Part shown: positions 36,369 through 48,228 of the stretch, piece by piece
How positions within the stretch are numbered: position 1 is the first letter of the stretch
Layout of the letters: every line of letters begins with the position of its first letter
Source: Annona cherimola
Lineage: Eukaryota > Streptophyta > Magnoliopsida > Magnoliales > Annonaceae
DNA: 64,000 nt
Assembly: GCA_030490835.1 (NCBI GenBank)
Contig: CM059975.1
Span: 31,404,133 to 31,468,132, forward strand
Reading direction: 5' to 3'
The notes under the pieces: generated by a model
Database searches by the model: none
Seen by the model: the letters and a program-made list of their open reading frames with translations, nothing else
Told to the model about the DNA's origin: nothing
Position numbers and translations under genes: made by a program

Positions 36369-37012
36369 ACGTAGATACTATCGCGGAGGACTTCTTGGAG
36401 TGGTCGAATCGTCTTCAAAGGGTTCAAAAGCCGTAAAAGAGCGCACAAATTTCAGAGACCTTACTAATATAGACATCATCACGAAGGACTTCCTTGGCCA
36501 AATCTTTGCAAAAGAGTTTGAAAACGATAAAGGAGCACACCTACTTCAATCGGCCGTAACTTTTGATTCAGGAGAATTTACAAGAGTCACAACATGTCAA
36601 TGAAAAAATATTTTTAAACCTGGCAACACGGCAATCTAAGTGTAACCCAGTAGAACACATTTTCGATAGCAAAATCTACCGTTTTCATATGAATTTGGGC
36701 CTTTCAAGTTTTACTCATTTTTATTTACTATTTATAGTAAATTGCGTGTTTTACTATAAAACATGCAACGTATGGACGATTAGCGTTTTAAGTGCAAATA
36801 GATGTGCATGTAGGCCATTAGTCTAGGATTTGCTTTTCCTCTTTATAAATTTGTGGTCTCTCTTATTTTTAGGTAAACCTTGAACGAGTTTCCAAAAATG
36901 TTCCTAATATTTTGTGTTTGAATTTCGATGTTGAAACATGATTTTCTATATTGAAGATATAATGTTATACTAGCCTTGTTTTCACGCTATCCGCTCTACG
37001 TCACTGTATAAG
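36369..37012 (+). repeat. gypsy 3' LTR (approximate)
   Basis: Homologous to 19868-20403. It starts near gtagatactatcgcgg (versus gtagacaccatcatgg) and ends near ctctacgtca. The preceding bases can be read as the end of pol (NSRLSLSQVERTD). Strong divergence from the 5' LTR fits an old insertion. Confidence 0.65.
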
Positions 37013-37749
37013 TTCCAAAATGGGGGGAAAAATTACAAAGGGATTGTTTCATTTTCTCTAAACAATTTGATAATTTTTCCGAATACAATAACCTGAGAAA
37101 ATCACGACCTAAACCATAAAAAGAAATTATACTATTTATTTTGTGCAAAAAACACAGGTTATTTCCAATTTGATAGTGAATGTTTTGAATTTATATTATT
37201 TTACGACTTTGATTTCACTTCTATCATTTCATTTTATTTTTATTATTTCGCTCACCCACAAAATTATTGTTTATTGAGAAGAATGATTGAAAAGAACAAA
37301 TCTACTCGATGTTAATTGTAATTTGATCAAAACGACAGAAGATGCATAGAGATTAGCTTCACATCTTGCAGGTGATGTCTCATGAACTACATCAACATGC
37401 AGATATTTTGAATGCATACTGCATTTCGAACTCGTCATTTCGATCGCTTCATAATTTTTTAAATTTTTTTTTTAAATTTTTTTTTAAATTTTTTTTTGCT
37501 TTTATAATCCAGAAAATCAAACATTCATTGATTTAAAAACTATTTCGTAGATTGGTTTCTGAATGGTTAAGATTAAGTATTTTATAGAGCAGGGACATAC
37601 TAATTTCACAAGTCTGGTTGGAGAAAAGGCTTTCTTTAGCCATTCTTAAAGTAAACATGCCATATTCCCCTTGTAGTTAGTAAGGAAGAAGGTGAGGCCC
37701 TCCCGAGGATTAGGGAGCACTTGTTTAGCTTGCATGGATGCAACACTTG
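37013..37749. other. downstream flank of SMG7, no other gene seen
   Basis: AT-rich, with three consecutive T-tracts of the aaattttttttt kind at 37455-37500. Bases 37500-37749 probably include the SMG7 3' UTR and its polyadenylation region; no unique poly(A) signal stands out. Confidence 0.4.
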
Positions 37750-37829
37750 CTGGGAAATATATTACAGACTGAATACCAACATCACTTGTGAATTTGCAAT
37801 GGAAGGGACAACTAATATCATATTCTCAC
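37750..37829 (-). other. candidate 3' UTR intron of SMG7 (80 bp)
   Basis: Five bases after the TAA stop the minus strand reads AACAG/GTGAGA, close to the ideal plant donor. The best nearby acceptor is ATATTTCCCAG/CAAG, giving an intron of 80 bases; other acceptors further on are possible. Introns in the 3' UTR of plant SMG7 are known to make the mRNA a target of nonsense-mediated decay. Here the first junction is too near the stop to act alone by the usual rule of about 50 nt. Confidence 0.45.
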
Positions 37830-37834
37830 CTGTT

Positions 37835-40800
37835 TTAAGAGGGACCTTTAATTTGAGTCTGCCCCGGCTGCCCCGGCTGCTGTTGCTGCTGCAGCAATGC
37901 CCACTCTTTCTCCTTGAGATATTGCAGAAGCCGCTGCCGCTCTAGGATTTCATCCACCACACCTCCATGCCTCCAACCCACTCCCTGGAAACCCCCCAGA
38001 TGATACCTCTCCATCATCTCTTTGTCTGCACTGCAGGCGAGATACTGCCAAGGTGACCCATTGTTGTAAGGTGAAAGTTTGGAAACATCAACATCTTGGA
38101 ACCTTCCCAGCGGGGATGGTGAATAGAATCTACCCACTGGCCATGAAAGGTCATGGGGGTATTCCTGATAGGGATTGGTCCATTGCCTTTGAAGCCATTG
38201 ACTGCCATCTGCTGCTACCCTTGCAGGGAAGACTGGGGGCAGATATCCATTGTGCCATGGAAGGCCAGAATCCAATGTGGGTAGGCCCTGACTATTTCTG
38301 ATCCATCTGGAGTGCAAGTAGCTGCTTAATTGTGCTGAAGTTGCACCACCGAAGTTTGGAATGCCTTTTCTGTCCATCATCAGATCTTGTAGCATTGTTG
38401 TGGTTGCAGAAGTTTGCCTAATGATATCATCATTCCATGCAGATGAGATACCATCCCCTGTTGGCATTGGTGGTGCTGATGGCAATGGGGTTGAGTAAGG
38501 AGATCCAACAACAGTGGTAGAAGTGGACGCAGGATGAATATAATCTACACTTGGAGGAGGTAGACTTCCTTTTCCGCATTGTTCTTTTGCTCCGTGGATT
38601 GTGAGATGACTATCCAAGTTTGCTGGCAAGTGTTCAACATCACTACCCAAGCTACCCCATGCACTGAGGGAGGGGGCCCTGTCTAGTTGAGATTGTGACA
38701 GAGTAGTACCATTGCCTGTTATCCCGAAGCTTGAAGTATCCATCGTTGCCTGTCCAGTCAAACTGAAGGGAAAACCAAAATCAGAAGAAATTGATGGCAT
38801 GGCTGCTGAATCATTGGCATTGCTCTCTTTGCATGGTGTTTTGGGATATGCACCATAGCTGTTTGAACAGAACCTTGTAAGTGGTGAGGATCCACGTGCA
38901 CCAGGAAAGGCAATTTTGTTGCGAAGACCCTGGCTGAGCAGCCCTGGTCTCCCATCCTGGTATCTTGCAGTAGGCTTGAACACAATTTCTTCTTCTTCTT
39001 CCACCTTTTCTTCTTTTTCTAAGAGAATAGACTTGATAGAGGGTGGCTGATGTCTCAACTTGGACAAGCAATCCTCACCTACCTGCTCTTCATTTCCCTC
39101 CAAGGATGCACTCAAGGATGCATCTAATGGGTCTACCTTATTGGACCGTGCCAAGTAGAACTTTCTTTCAGCTTGGTCATAACAAATCCCTTTCTGAGTT
39201 CTGTATAATCCATTTCTATTTTCCACTGCCTTCTGAGCTGCAGCAAGAATGCGATGAATGCGCATTTTATCTTGATGTTCGCCATCTTCGTGAGAGCTAT
39301 TTCTATCATTGTGACTATCACTCTGCGTGAAATGCAATGACTTGTGTACAGGAGCAAGAGGTGCAAAGCCACGTAATTCATAATCCTCCCACAGTGCTGT
39401 GCGACAATATGAAGAATCGGGAGATCCATTGCTAATTTCTCTGTTTTCATTGATTCGGTTAAGGATGTCTACAAGTGTTCCGGAGAAGTAATTTAATGCA
39501 ACAATGTACTTCTGGTCAGATTCAACATTCTCCGCTAAACCAGGCCACTCAATAAGCCACTCCAGAAACACTAGGATCGCAGGTAGGAGGGGACTGGTGT
39601 GCACTACATTTGCCTGAGTGCATCTTTCAATCAGACGGCCCATGCATATGAGAGTTGCTGTCAATGCAAGAACTACTGAAATAGGCTGATCCCTAAGCTT
39701 TTCTTTATCACTTAAGATATAGACAGAGAAAATAAATGCAGAAGCAAGTTGCAGGACACGAAAATGAGCTGCCATATTAGCGCTACTTCCAATATATGAG
39801 TAGGACGCCAGGGTTGCCATCAATTTAGAATCATCAGCTGACAATAAAGCTTCCAGTTCACTTATAAATGAGGAAAATATTATAGAAAATTCTTCCCAAC
39901 TGCAATGCATTGAAACATAACGAAGTCAACTGACTATAATTATATCAGTCCAAGATTTCCAAGCATACACATCCAATTGACAGCTGGAAAAAAAAATAAA
40001 TGGAGAGAAACGACACCATTTATTAACTCTCTCTCTCTTTTTTCTTTTTCTTTTTCTTTTTTGGATTTTGGGTTATCATTCCAAAGAACCAAGGCAGTAT
40101 ATAAACAGAGATGGATCAGTGTGCAAGGTCACTAGTGAATGAATGTTAAGAGGAGCAAGGAAAATTTGTCAGACAAAACACCTCCAAGAAAAACTAGAAA
40201 CAATGACACAGGAATAAAGGGCACTAGTGAAAGCTTCGTATAAGAAACAAGGAGACAACTCATAACTCATAGACAAATAACAAAAAACAGAAAAATAGAA
40301 GCAAAGACCGAGCTGAATAGGTCATTAGTGAACATGATCCATAAGAAAAAAATAAATTAATTTCCAGAGAAATAACACATCTACAGAAAAAGTAGATGCA
40401 ACGATCCAGTGGAAGAGAATCACTATCTGCCTCAAAATTGCAAAAGCTAAATAAGATACCTCATGAAAGAAGACATGAAGATGACAACATAATAGGAAAC
40501 ATATAAACGATATACCTTGATTTTGTTAAAAATAAGCTTATCATTCTGACAGCAAGGTTCCACAAACTTGTCTCCCCAGAATTATCAACTTCACTGCTTG
40601 GTCCTGACGTACTACAGCCTGATTGGTTGACATGAGTTCCTTGCTTCGGTTTTGTTTCAGTTCTTTTGCATGGTTCGAGAAAATCAAAAGTGGCAGTCTC
40701 TTCACAACAGGAATGCAACTGTGATGATCTATTCTGCGTAATAACAAATGACAGTGATTAAATACCAGATGCCCAAATAAATGATGGTTTCTAATCTAAT

Positions 40801-42196
40801 GCAACCAGTTGCACTGACATGTCGTTGCCACTGGTTGCTTTTTCTGTTTAAAATAATTTTTTATATCAAAACATTTATATTATTCATTCATATGTATTTA
40901 TTTTCAATGCCATAAGTCACTCTTATATGTTGTAAAATGATAACATCCTTGTTGGTTAAATCAAAATCCAATCTGCTCATTACGTTTAAAATTATTTATT
41001 TAACTAGGACACCAAGTTTCGTCCACGTCAAATATTTGTGTGGGCCCCATTTGACATGCAAAGTCTCATCTAATGGATGAGGAGAAATGGAGATGGCATG
41101 AACTAGTAGGCAATACATACTGAAAATAAAATTGAAATTATAAGGCAAATGAACTGAGTTACCTTCTCAAACAACCATGTGAGGTTATCCCAAGCATTAA
41201 GGAATGGCTCTTTAATTGCAAGACTCCTTACGCAATGATACATAGCAAGAAGTTCATCCCCAATGTATATTGCCAAAACAGCCAACTGCATATAATAACA
41301 TTAAGAATCAAAATCGGAGGGAAAAAAATGAGTCATGAAGCTACCATTCCAAAATTTCTGATCCAACAATTTCAGGAAAGGGGGCTAGTACCTGATTCCG
41401 AGCATTTCCACTCTCCGGCCAGAGGACCAATGCGTTTAGGTAGTGGCAGGCTGCAACAGACCAGTTTCGATTCTTGTCGTTGCAATTTGCATAAAGCTCA
41501 TTGTATCGAGCAAGATCTCCAAGACAAACTGAGCAGCGATGGCATAGATACTGACATCTTTGCACAGTGGTTGATTCTGGAATATTAGAGAAACAAGCTT
41601 CCTTTGGCACTGAATTCTCCTTTGCAGTTCCATGAAATTTTTTGATTTTTTCCCTCAAATTCTCATAAAATCCAGTGGCTGCTGATAGGAAAGTCCTAAA
41701 CTGTTCCAAAAGATAGTCACTCTTGTCTTTCCCAACAGCCACATCATGTGTTACATCCAAGGCTGGACGGTCCCTGCTAATAGAATCTGCCTGTATCCTT
41801 TTGCGGAAATCATCAATTATGTTGTAGTGGAGCCTCCACAAAGCAAGTTCATTGTCATGAAGCTGTGCAACTTCACAATGACAAAGCAAAGAGTTCTCAT
41901 AGCTCGAACAAGCCTCATGATAAAGCTCCTGAACTTCAGTGTCCAAAGGAGACCTTGACTGGATCAATTTCCACAACTTCCTCTCTGCACCAACAGCCTG
42001 AGATGCAAATATTTGTTTGAAAAAAATGATCTTTCAACAGAACAAGAGCAACTTGAAGTGCATTTATAAGTTCTGAGCATTCAAAACTATGCCTAGAGAG
42101 TGTTGCCATCCATAGTTTGTGATTCAGACTCACCTCCCGAATATGCTTTTGGGCTGAATTAAGACCCTTGACAGGATTACCTTCATCTGCTTGCAT
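37835..42196 (-). CDS. SMG7: SMG7-like nonsense-mediated mRNA decay factor (EST1 family)
   Basis: Five coding exons with GT-AG introns: 42134-42196, 41392-41997, 41163-41285, 40516-40733 and 37835-39899. They total 3075 bases, 1024 residues, and the frame is kept at every junction. Residues 1-230 match the EST1/SMG7 14-3-3-like domain, including LWRLHYNIIDDFRKRI and the run AACHYLNALVLWPESGNARNQ-LAVLAIY across an exon junction. The helical EST1 domain follows, with PFLNAWDNLTWLFEK (about 250-264) and, near its end, LWEDYELRGFAPLAPVHKSL (about 506-525). Then come an acidic KVEEEEEIVFKP patch (about 635-646), a long Ser/Pro/Gly-rich tail and a Gln-rich C terminus. SMG7 binds phosphorylated UPF1 and sends aberrant mRNAs to decay in P bodies; in Arabidopsis it also acts in meiotic exit. 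Its length is close to Arabidopsis SMG7 (1059). An SMG7L paralogue is less likely. Confidence 0.92.
40846..41090. repeat. R-type repeat in SMG7 intron 3
   Basis: The intron between the third and fourth coding exons contains AT-rich sequence with accaagtttcgtccacgtca and tgtgtgggcccca, matching the R-type repeat at 16735-16830 and 46740-47340. It is probably a MITE tolerated within the intron. Confidence 0.5.
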
Positions 42197-44096
42197 GACT
42201 GCACTGGGAGTGGATAGGAACTTTCTTTTCTAGCACATAACTTGCAACACACTCATCTATGCAGAGATCACGGTCTTATTTTGCAATGTTGATTGACACC
42301 AGACTGTCAACTGCAACACTTCTAAAGTCAGATGTCCAACATCAAGAAGAAGGAAACCATTCCTATGCATTCAGAATTGTTTTACCTGCTATTGGGTGCA
42401 AGATTAGATTGCATTGCAATCATTATCAATATAAGAAGTGACCCAAAATATAAATCCTTCAGAAAAGAACAGACCACATGATTTATCTGTCTACCTGTTT
42501 AATTTTGCAAATTCTTCCACATCAAGTCACTGGACATCCCTTCACTCTGATCCGCTGACAGAATTATGGACATGAAACTGCTTTCAATTCAATGAATCAT
42601 ATGTTAAGATCCAGTTTGATGGTGCATCTAAACTCAGAAGTTAAGTTAGCAGCAACATGATAAGGACAGAACCAATTATCTCTACCTCTCGCATCTGCAT
42701 TGCATCTGACATATAGAATTTTTTTTTTTTTTTTTTAAGATCAAGAATCAAAACAGCAAGAGATGGATTAAGATCATCACATTGTCATGGACAAACAGGC
42801 CACTTTACTTTTTTCAACTTTAAAAAAGTTTTTAAAGTCAAAATCATTTTTTGTTTATAGATATTTTTTATGATGTCAAAAATCATTTCAATTGGAAAAT
42901 TATATGTTTCAAAATGTTAACATCTTTTGAGGGTAAACATATAATTATTAAAATTTAAGAATGAAGATTAAAATAAAAAAATTGAATATATTTGATTTTT
43001 ATAATCATAAAAAATATTTTTATTGGTATATTTATATACATCTCAATATCTACTACATACATCTCGATATTTCAATATCATAAAAAATACTTATGGATAA
43101 TGTTATAGACGGTCTAGATTTAAGGAAAACGTTTTAAAATTCAAGAATCAAATGGGTGCATGGAATTACATTAGATCATTACCCATGCTAGAATACAAAT
43201 TCATATTTATAGCATGATTACCATAGTCGTACCACTATAAAGTGCCTACAACCATTGTTTTTTGCCCCATGATAATATAATTTGTAAAATGGCCACGATT
43301 GCAGAGGATCAGAGTCAACGATCAAGTGAACTAACTGCATCATAGATGTGGGCAATGTTTAATTTTCTCGAGGATGCAATACCATTAGCAACTATAGGAT
43401 TATTATCACCATATAAAAGAGCCAAATGGTAATAGGTTTAACGTGCAATGAGGGGCAATGACATTATGGACTTCGAATTCTACCTGGCTATCTACCGACT
43501 ATGTGTCCCTAACTGACTACAAAACCCAGCAGGTGCACATGTACTAAAAAACCCAATTGTTTCAACTAGCATTAAAAACTATCCATACAAAAAAACAAAA
43601 CACAGAACAAACAAATTGCTTGCTGGACAAGAAACCATTCGCTACAGAAAGATCCTGAAAATCAATGCAGTCGCTGACAGAACTCCCCTCCCTCCGAACG
43701 AAGCCCCAGGGAAATGTACGGACAGCCGAGATTCTGCACATATACGCCGGTTTCTCCAGTCACAGAGAGTAGAATCAATCAAACGTTCTGGATTCAAACA
43801 TGCGACTACATTGGCGGCGGATCAACGCAAGTTCGACGGGAAACAGAGCCCAAGACAATCCTCTGAGCATACATATCACTCCCGCAAGACCAAATTCCTC
43901 AACCGAGTCGACCATAAAACCTCATTCCACCGCCAGGAAGTAGGAGAACATGCATAGAAACATTAAAAAACAAAAATAAAAGATAAAAAATAAAAGCAGG
44001 AACAGATGAACGAGTAGAAACAAGTCTTTGCTCCAAATCACAAGTTCAGATCCTATCAAAGGAAAGACGAAGAAGCAAAGGGCGAAGAGAACTATC
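42197..44096 (-). other. first intron of SMG7 (5' UTR intron)
   Basis: The coding start exon is preceded by a good acceptor (actcccagtgcag/TCATG, AG at 42199-42200), so the ATG exon is spliced to an upstream exon. The nearest good donor is AACGG/GTGAGC, with GT at 44101-44102. The region between holds a 17-base poly-T (about 42720), AT-rich stretches and no gene. Other non-coding exons inside cannot be excluded. Confidence 0.55.
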
Positions 44097-44102
44097 GCTC
44101 AC

Positions 44103-44230
44103 CCGTTGTAGCTTGTGAGAAGAGATGGGAAAGCTGGTGGAGGAAGCAAGAATCGAATCCCTCGTCTTCGGCTGACGAGAAATGCTGCAGAATAGAAAAT
44201 AAAAATATCAAAGATTGGAGCATAGAATAG
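44103..44230 (-). other. probable 5' UTR exon of SMG7
   Basis: The minus strand has a pyrimidine-rich, gene-like stretch (cttcctccaccagctttccc) ending in the donor GG/GTGAGC. No in-frame ATG leads into SMG7 from here. The transcription start is not fixed; an AT-rich segment (about 44190-44215) may hold the core promoter. Confidence 0.45.
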
Positions 44231-45378
44231 ATAAGAGCACCCGATGCTTCACAAACTTTCCTTGCTTGTCAGCAGTTTCTTTCGCAAGTATCGCCGTTAT
44301 TTTCAAGTATCGCTTTCTGTATCGGATAAAGTATCGTGCTATGACCAGACCGTCTCGCGTTTCCATCCCTTGCCCCAAGTTGTCGGCAACGTTGATCCTC
44401 CAATTTTGTCCCCGGCTTCGCCTCCTTTTGGCAATACATAAAAGCCATGTGTGCTATTTTGATGTGATATTTGGACTTTTTGGCAGCGTTTGGAGGTGGG
44501 CAAAGAAAAAAGAAACTATTTTTTTACCTCATTATTTATGATTAGTTACACTTTAATTTAATTTTAAATTTATATATTCTAGAAATTAAAATTGATATAC
44601 ATGAGATTTTATCTAATTAAGTATTTTAAATACTGAATTTCGAAATTAACCCAAAATTTTTTACCTAAATTACTACTTAAGTTGTAAACGAATTCACTTT
44701 TAAATGACGCTTCTGTTTCACCAATAAATAATAATACGTTGGAGCATTTAACCAATAAATTTACCATAAATATTATTTTATATTCTATAGATTTACCAAA
44801 TTAAAATTTAGACAAGTCTACTTAGCCCCACATTTTCAGCCGAAACCACATTTTCTTTTGGCCACTGCAATCTGCCGCCACGTAGTTTCGTCAGTCTTTG
44901 GATATTTAGGTTGACTCGAGTAGACCAAATAATATCGCGATAAGATATAATAGTTTTGGAACGAGAAATTTGCGATTGGCTGCTCGTCGTCATCTGGTGA
45001 GAATATATACGCGTGTACAGGGTCATAAATTTGTACTCCGGTATGCTTACGTCGACGATGCTCATGCGGTGAGAGATCGGATAAATTTTGGGTTCCAGAA
45101 AAGATAACTTAAAAATGATTTATAGGCCTCATAAAAGGATTATTTGTAGGCAGTACGGATAACCAGAGTGAGTTATGTTGGAAGAAAATGCTAGAGTATA
45201 GGAAGTTGGCAGCGTATAGGTATCAAGCTCTGGCAGAGCATCAGGTGAGAGTCTCAGCGCAGTGATGAAGCGTGCGGAACGCAGTTGCCGCGAGTTGCCG
45301 AACTGCAAAGGGTCCATTTGCGGGGCATTGGAGAATGCTACATAACTGCATGTCGATTCTCGCGACCAGGTTTCGTGA
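44231..45378. other. upstream flank of SMG7, no other gene seen
   Basis: Bases 44231-44450 are mixed in composition and probably contain the SMG7 promoter. Beyond that the sequence is AT-rich. At 44800-45350 are less AT-rich patches with short open frames on the minus strand, but no recognisable domain or splice pattern. Confidence 0.4.
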
Positions 45379-45727
45379 GAGTCTGATTATATGCATGCTC
45401 CATGGCCCATATACTTATTTTTAAAAAAAAAGAAATTCATAAAATTGTTAACCTAAATATATTTAATATTTGTGTAAATTTTTACGATTTTTGAAGTATT
45501 TTATATATTTATTTTTTATTTTTGAAAATCAGTGGCATTCTAGGTAATTTTAAATTACTAAAATACCACTTATTTTCAAAAATAAAAATAAATATCTAAA
45601 AATATCTAAAAATGATAAAAATTGATACATAAGTTAAATACACTTGGGCTAACAATTTTATGAAAAAAATTTCAAAAAAAAAAATAAAAAAAATAGGTGT
45701 ATGCGCCCAGCATAGGAGCATGCTCTA
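45379..45727. mobile_element. foldback element FB4
   Basis: AT-rich arms with the family motif (tgaaaatcagtggcatt and its complement) meet near 45553. The left tip reads tgcatgctccatggccca and the right tip tatgcgcccagcataggagc, so each CCCGGG core has changed to CCATGG or CCCAGC. The flanks gtttcgtga and gtttcatgg match in 7 of 9 bases and could be a worn TSD; the ends are approximate. Confidence 0.75.
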
Positions 45728-46449
45728 GTTTCATGGCTGCCTACACGCACACAAGTGACAGGACAATTTTCCAGGATGGGTTGGTAACGTGGGTAGAAGT
45801 TCAGGTTTTGAAAAAGTCCCTTTATATGATAAAGGTTAAAAAATAATAATAATAATAATAATAAATAGGAGAATTGTTTGGTAAAATGATTAAAATATTG
45901 AGGTAAAAATTAAGGGTGAGACTTGTGTCAGGAAGGTCTGATTAAAGTCATATCTATTTTTATCCTATTTTCAAAAACTTCTATCTTATCTTATTTAAAT
46001 TTTTATTTAAAAACTTGTAATCAATATAATAATATAATTTAAAAATATATTTATTAGATATACTAAATAATAAATTAATTAAACAAGTTTCTAAATTTTA
46101 AAAAATATTTTATATCTTCAAAAATATAGTATATTACATAAAAAAGATATTACATGTATATTAGTAATTCGGTTTAGTTTCTGGTACCCAAATCTTAGAA
46201 CCTACTCTGTCTTAATTATATTAGTTTTTCTTTTCTTTTCTGAACCCACTCTTACCCTCTAGATAAGAAAATAGGAACTTACTTTGCTCATTTTAGGATA
46301 CCTGATGAGTTGACCCATAAATACGTTATTCAAGTTACACCCCTAGTAAAAATAAAATAAGTAGAGTATTCAAGTAATTAAGTTGTTAAATCATTTTTTT
46401 TGAAGAATCTGAGAAATTTGCTTACCTTTCAACGCTTCTTACCAAATGA
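45728..46449. other. intergenic, (TAA)n microsatellite, no gene seen
   Basis: A (TAA/ATA)n run lies at about 45843-45866. The rest is AT-rich and shows no gene or clear element. Confidence 0.45.
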
Positions 46450-46700
46450 TGTAAATTCTTATGATATATTTAAAAATTTTGATTTTAACTTTAAAGTAGG
46501 AAGTAAAAAAACTTTTAAGAATTGTGAGAGTGATATGATATGATAGATAAAGTAAAAATAAATAGGATAATTATATAAAAAAATTGAAATATAGGCATAA
46601 AATTGAAGAAAAATTGTGTAATTAAAATATATGAAATGATTAGAGTGCTTAGTAAATGAGATTCTCATCTCCCATCCCCTCATTATCTTTTCAAATGTAC
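46450..46700. mobile_element. probable MITE related to the Tourist-like group
   Basis: AT-rich, with gtgagagtgatatgatatgat, aataaataggataatta and a pyrimidine-rich right end, similar to 51985-52175. Ends and TSD are not defined. Confidence 0.4.
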
Positions 46701-46739
46701 CCTTATACTTATTTTTTGGGATAATAATATATTTTAATT

Positions 46740-47340
46740 ATTTTTTAACCCTAATAATATATTTTTCATCATTTCTATCATTTTAATTATTGAGACATAA
46801 ATTCATTCCACTTGTTACATTTAGAAATATTTTCAATTCAGCAATCAAATTTAATGAAATCAAATATGTGCATCGCCATCTGATAAAGGTGTAAGATTAA
46901 GGCAATAAATTCTTTTATTTGTATATCAATTTCAAAGTTGTTGATTCAACATCTAAAATCATTCACATATATTTTGTTCTCAGTTCTAGCATTTTAATTA
47001 TTGAGGCATAAATTCATTCCACTAGTCGCATCTAAAAATATTTTTTAAGTGGGAAATTTTATTTTAATGAAAATAGTATGTGCATGACCATCTAATGAAG
47101 GTGTAAGATTAACATAATAAAATTATTTAATTTATATATTAGTTTTAAAGTTGTTGATTCAATATCTAAACTATCAAAAACATCATTTCTTTTGCAAATG
47201 AATGGTTTCATAAATATTAAATATTATAAAAATATAATGTATTTATGAATAAATCTAAATTTTTTTTCAAAATTTACACATGATTATATTTTATACGGTG
47301 GGTAGGATTCACCGAAAACTTTAATTACAATGATTTTTAT
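46740..47340. repeat. R-type repeats, two tandem-like copies
   Basis: ttttaattattgaggcataa and cattccacttgttac occur at about 46785 and again at about 46995, each followed by aaatatgtgcat-like and aaagttgttgattcaa phrases. This looks like a diverged duplication of about 205 bp, related to the R repeats near 16.3-18.6 kb. Confidence 0.6.
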
Positions 47341-47937
47341 ACCGTGATAAAACAAATGATATTAAGAAATTAAATGCATTTTATTTTGATTTAATAATTA
47401 AAGTACGTAAGCCTAAATGGGATCAATTAATTTTCCAAAATATCCTCATGTAGACTATGCCATTAAAGCATGCCTTTTATTTTTTAATTTTTATTCAAAA
47501 ATATTATTTTATTTACTTAATTAATTACTTAATTTTCTGATACGCTTTTTTCTACTATAATTATGCAATCTTTCTCCAAACTTTTTTAAAACCCATTTTA
47601 ACGTATATTAAGCGGGACTAGCTATGTAAATTTTGTAGCATATATTTTTGTGTAATGTAAATTACATTTTAAATAAGTATAAAAATTGAGCTTAAGAACA
47701 GAGCACCTAGAGATCCCAAGTTTAACTTTGGGGAAAGCTATTATCTCCCTTATTAGATGGGATGATTAATCTTGTTTTAAGAAATAAAAATCTTGTAAAG
47801 TGATTCAAAGATGAAACAATTAAAAAATAAGTACAAGAATTTTTCATCTTTTAATAAACTTTAAATACATTTATTTAATATTTAATGAGTCTTTTTATAA
47901 TCTAGTTTTTTATTTGTATATATTCTACATCTATCTT

Positions 47938-48211
47938 TTTTTTTATTGAAATATATTTACATACATCTCAACACATATTACATTATTACATTGAAGGCTT
48001 TGAGATATTTTTACAAATCTGGAGACACTGCTCCACCAAATAATCAGGAAGAAACAGCTTCCAACAACCAAACCGGAGACCACTGCTCTCACAATCATCC
48101 AGACGGGAGACCACAGCTCCCACACACATTTCTGGCCAAAATGAGATTCGAACCCACGACCCACAGCGCGGCCCCAATTCTTGGGCAGCTACGCTGACCA
48201 TCCGAGCTGGT
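47938..48211 (-). mobile_element. tRNA-derived SINE with 17-bp TSD
   Basis: Read on the minus strand, the 5' end has polymerase III promoter-like boxes: an A-box-like TGGTCAGCGTAGC and the B box GGGTTCGAATC. A body of about 200 bp follows, ending in TTTCAATAAAAAAA. The element is flanked by perfect duplications tattctacatctatctt (47921-47937 and 48212-48228), as expected for insertion by LINE machinery. The short open frames across it are not genes. It is about 274 bp long, within the SINE range. The parental tRNA cannot be named by eye. Confidence 0.92.
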
Positions 48212-48228
48212 TATTCTACATCTATCTT

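Larger units (their letters stand above)
19868..37012 (+). mobile_element. decayed Ty3/gypsy retrotransposon with nested insertions
   Basis: LTR-like sequences at about 19868-20403 and 36369-37012 share several long phrases, for example cttgaac, aaatctacc and tagcattttacgtg-like stretches. Between them the plus strand holds, in order, gag, zinc knuckle, protease, reverse transcriptase, RNase H and integrase remnants, the Ty3/gypsy order. The element is broken by many stops. A 9.8-kb LTR element (23896-33720) sits in the integrase zinc-binding region, a probable MITE at about 34483-34700, and a hAT-type dimer (35001-36322) near the end of pol. It is an old insertion. Confidence 0.88.

Noticed and set aside
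38014..39450. Several open frames of 64-105 residues overlapping SMG7 on both strands
   Set aside because: They are other-frame readings of the last SMG7 exon, which has clear family similarity.
44215..44541. 108-residue plus-strand frame just upstream of SMG7, possible divergent gene
   Set aside because: No recognisable domain, no supporting splice pattern, and it overlaps the likely SMG7 promoter.
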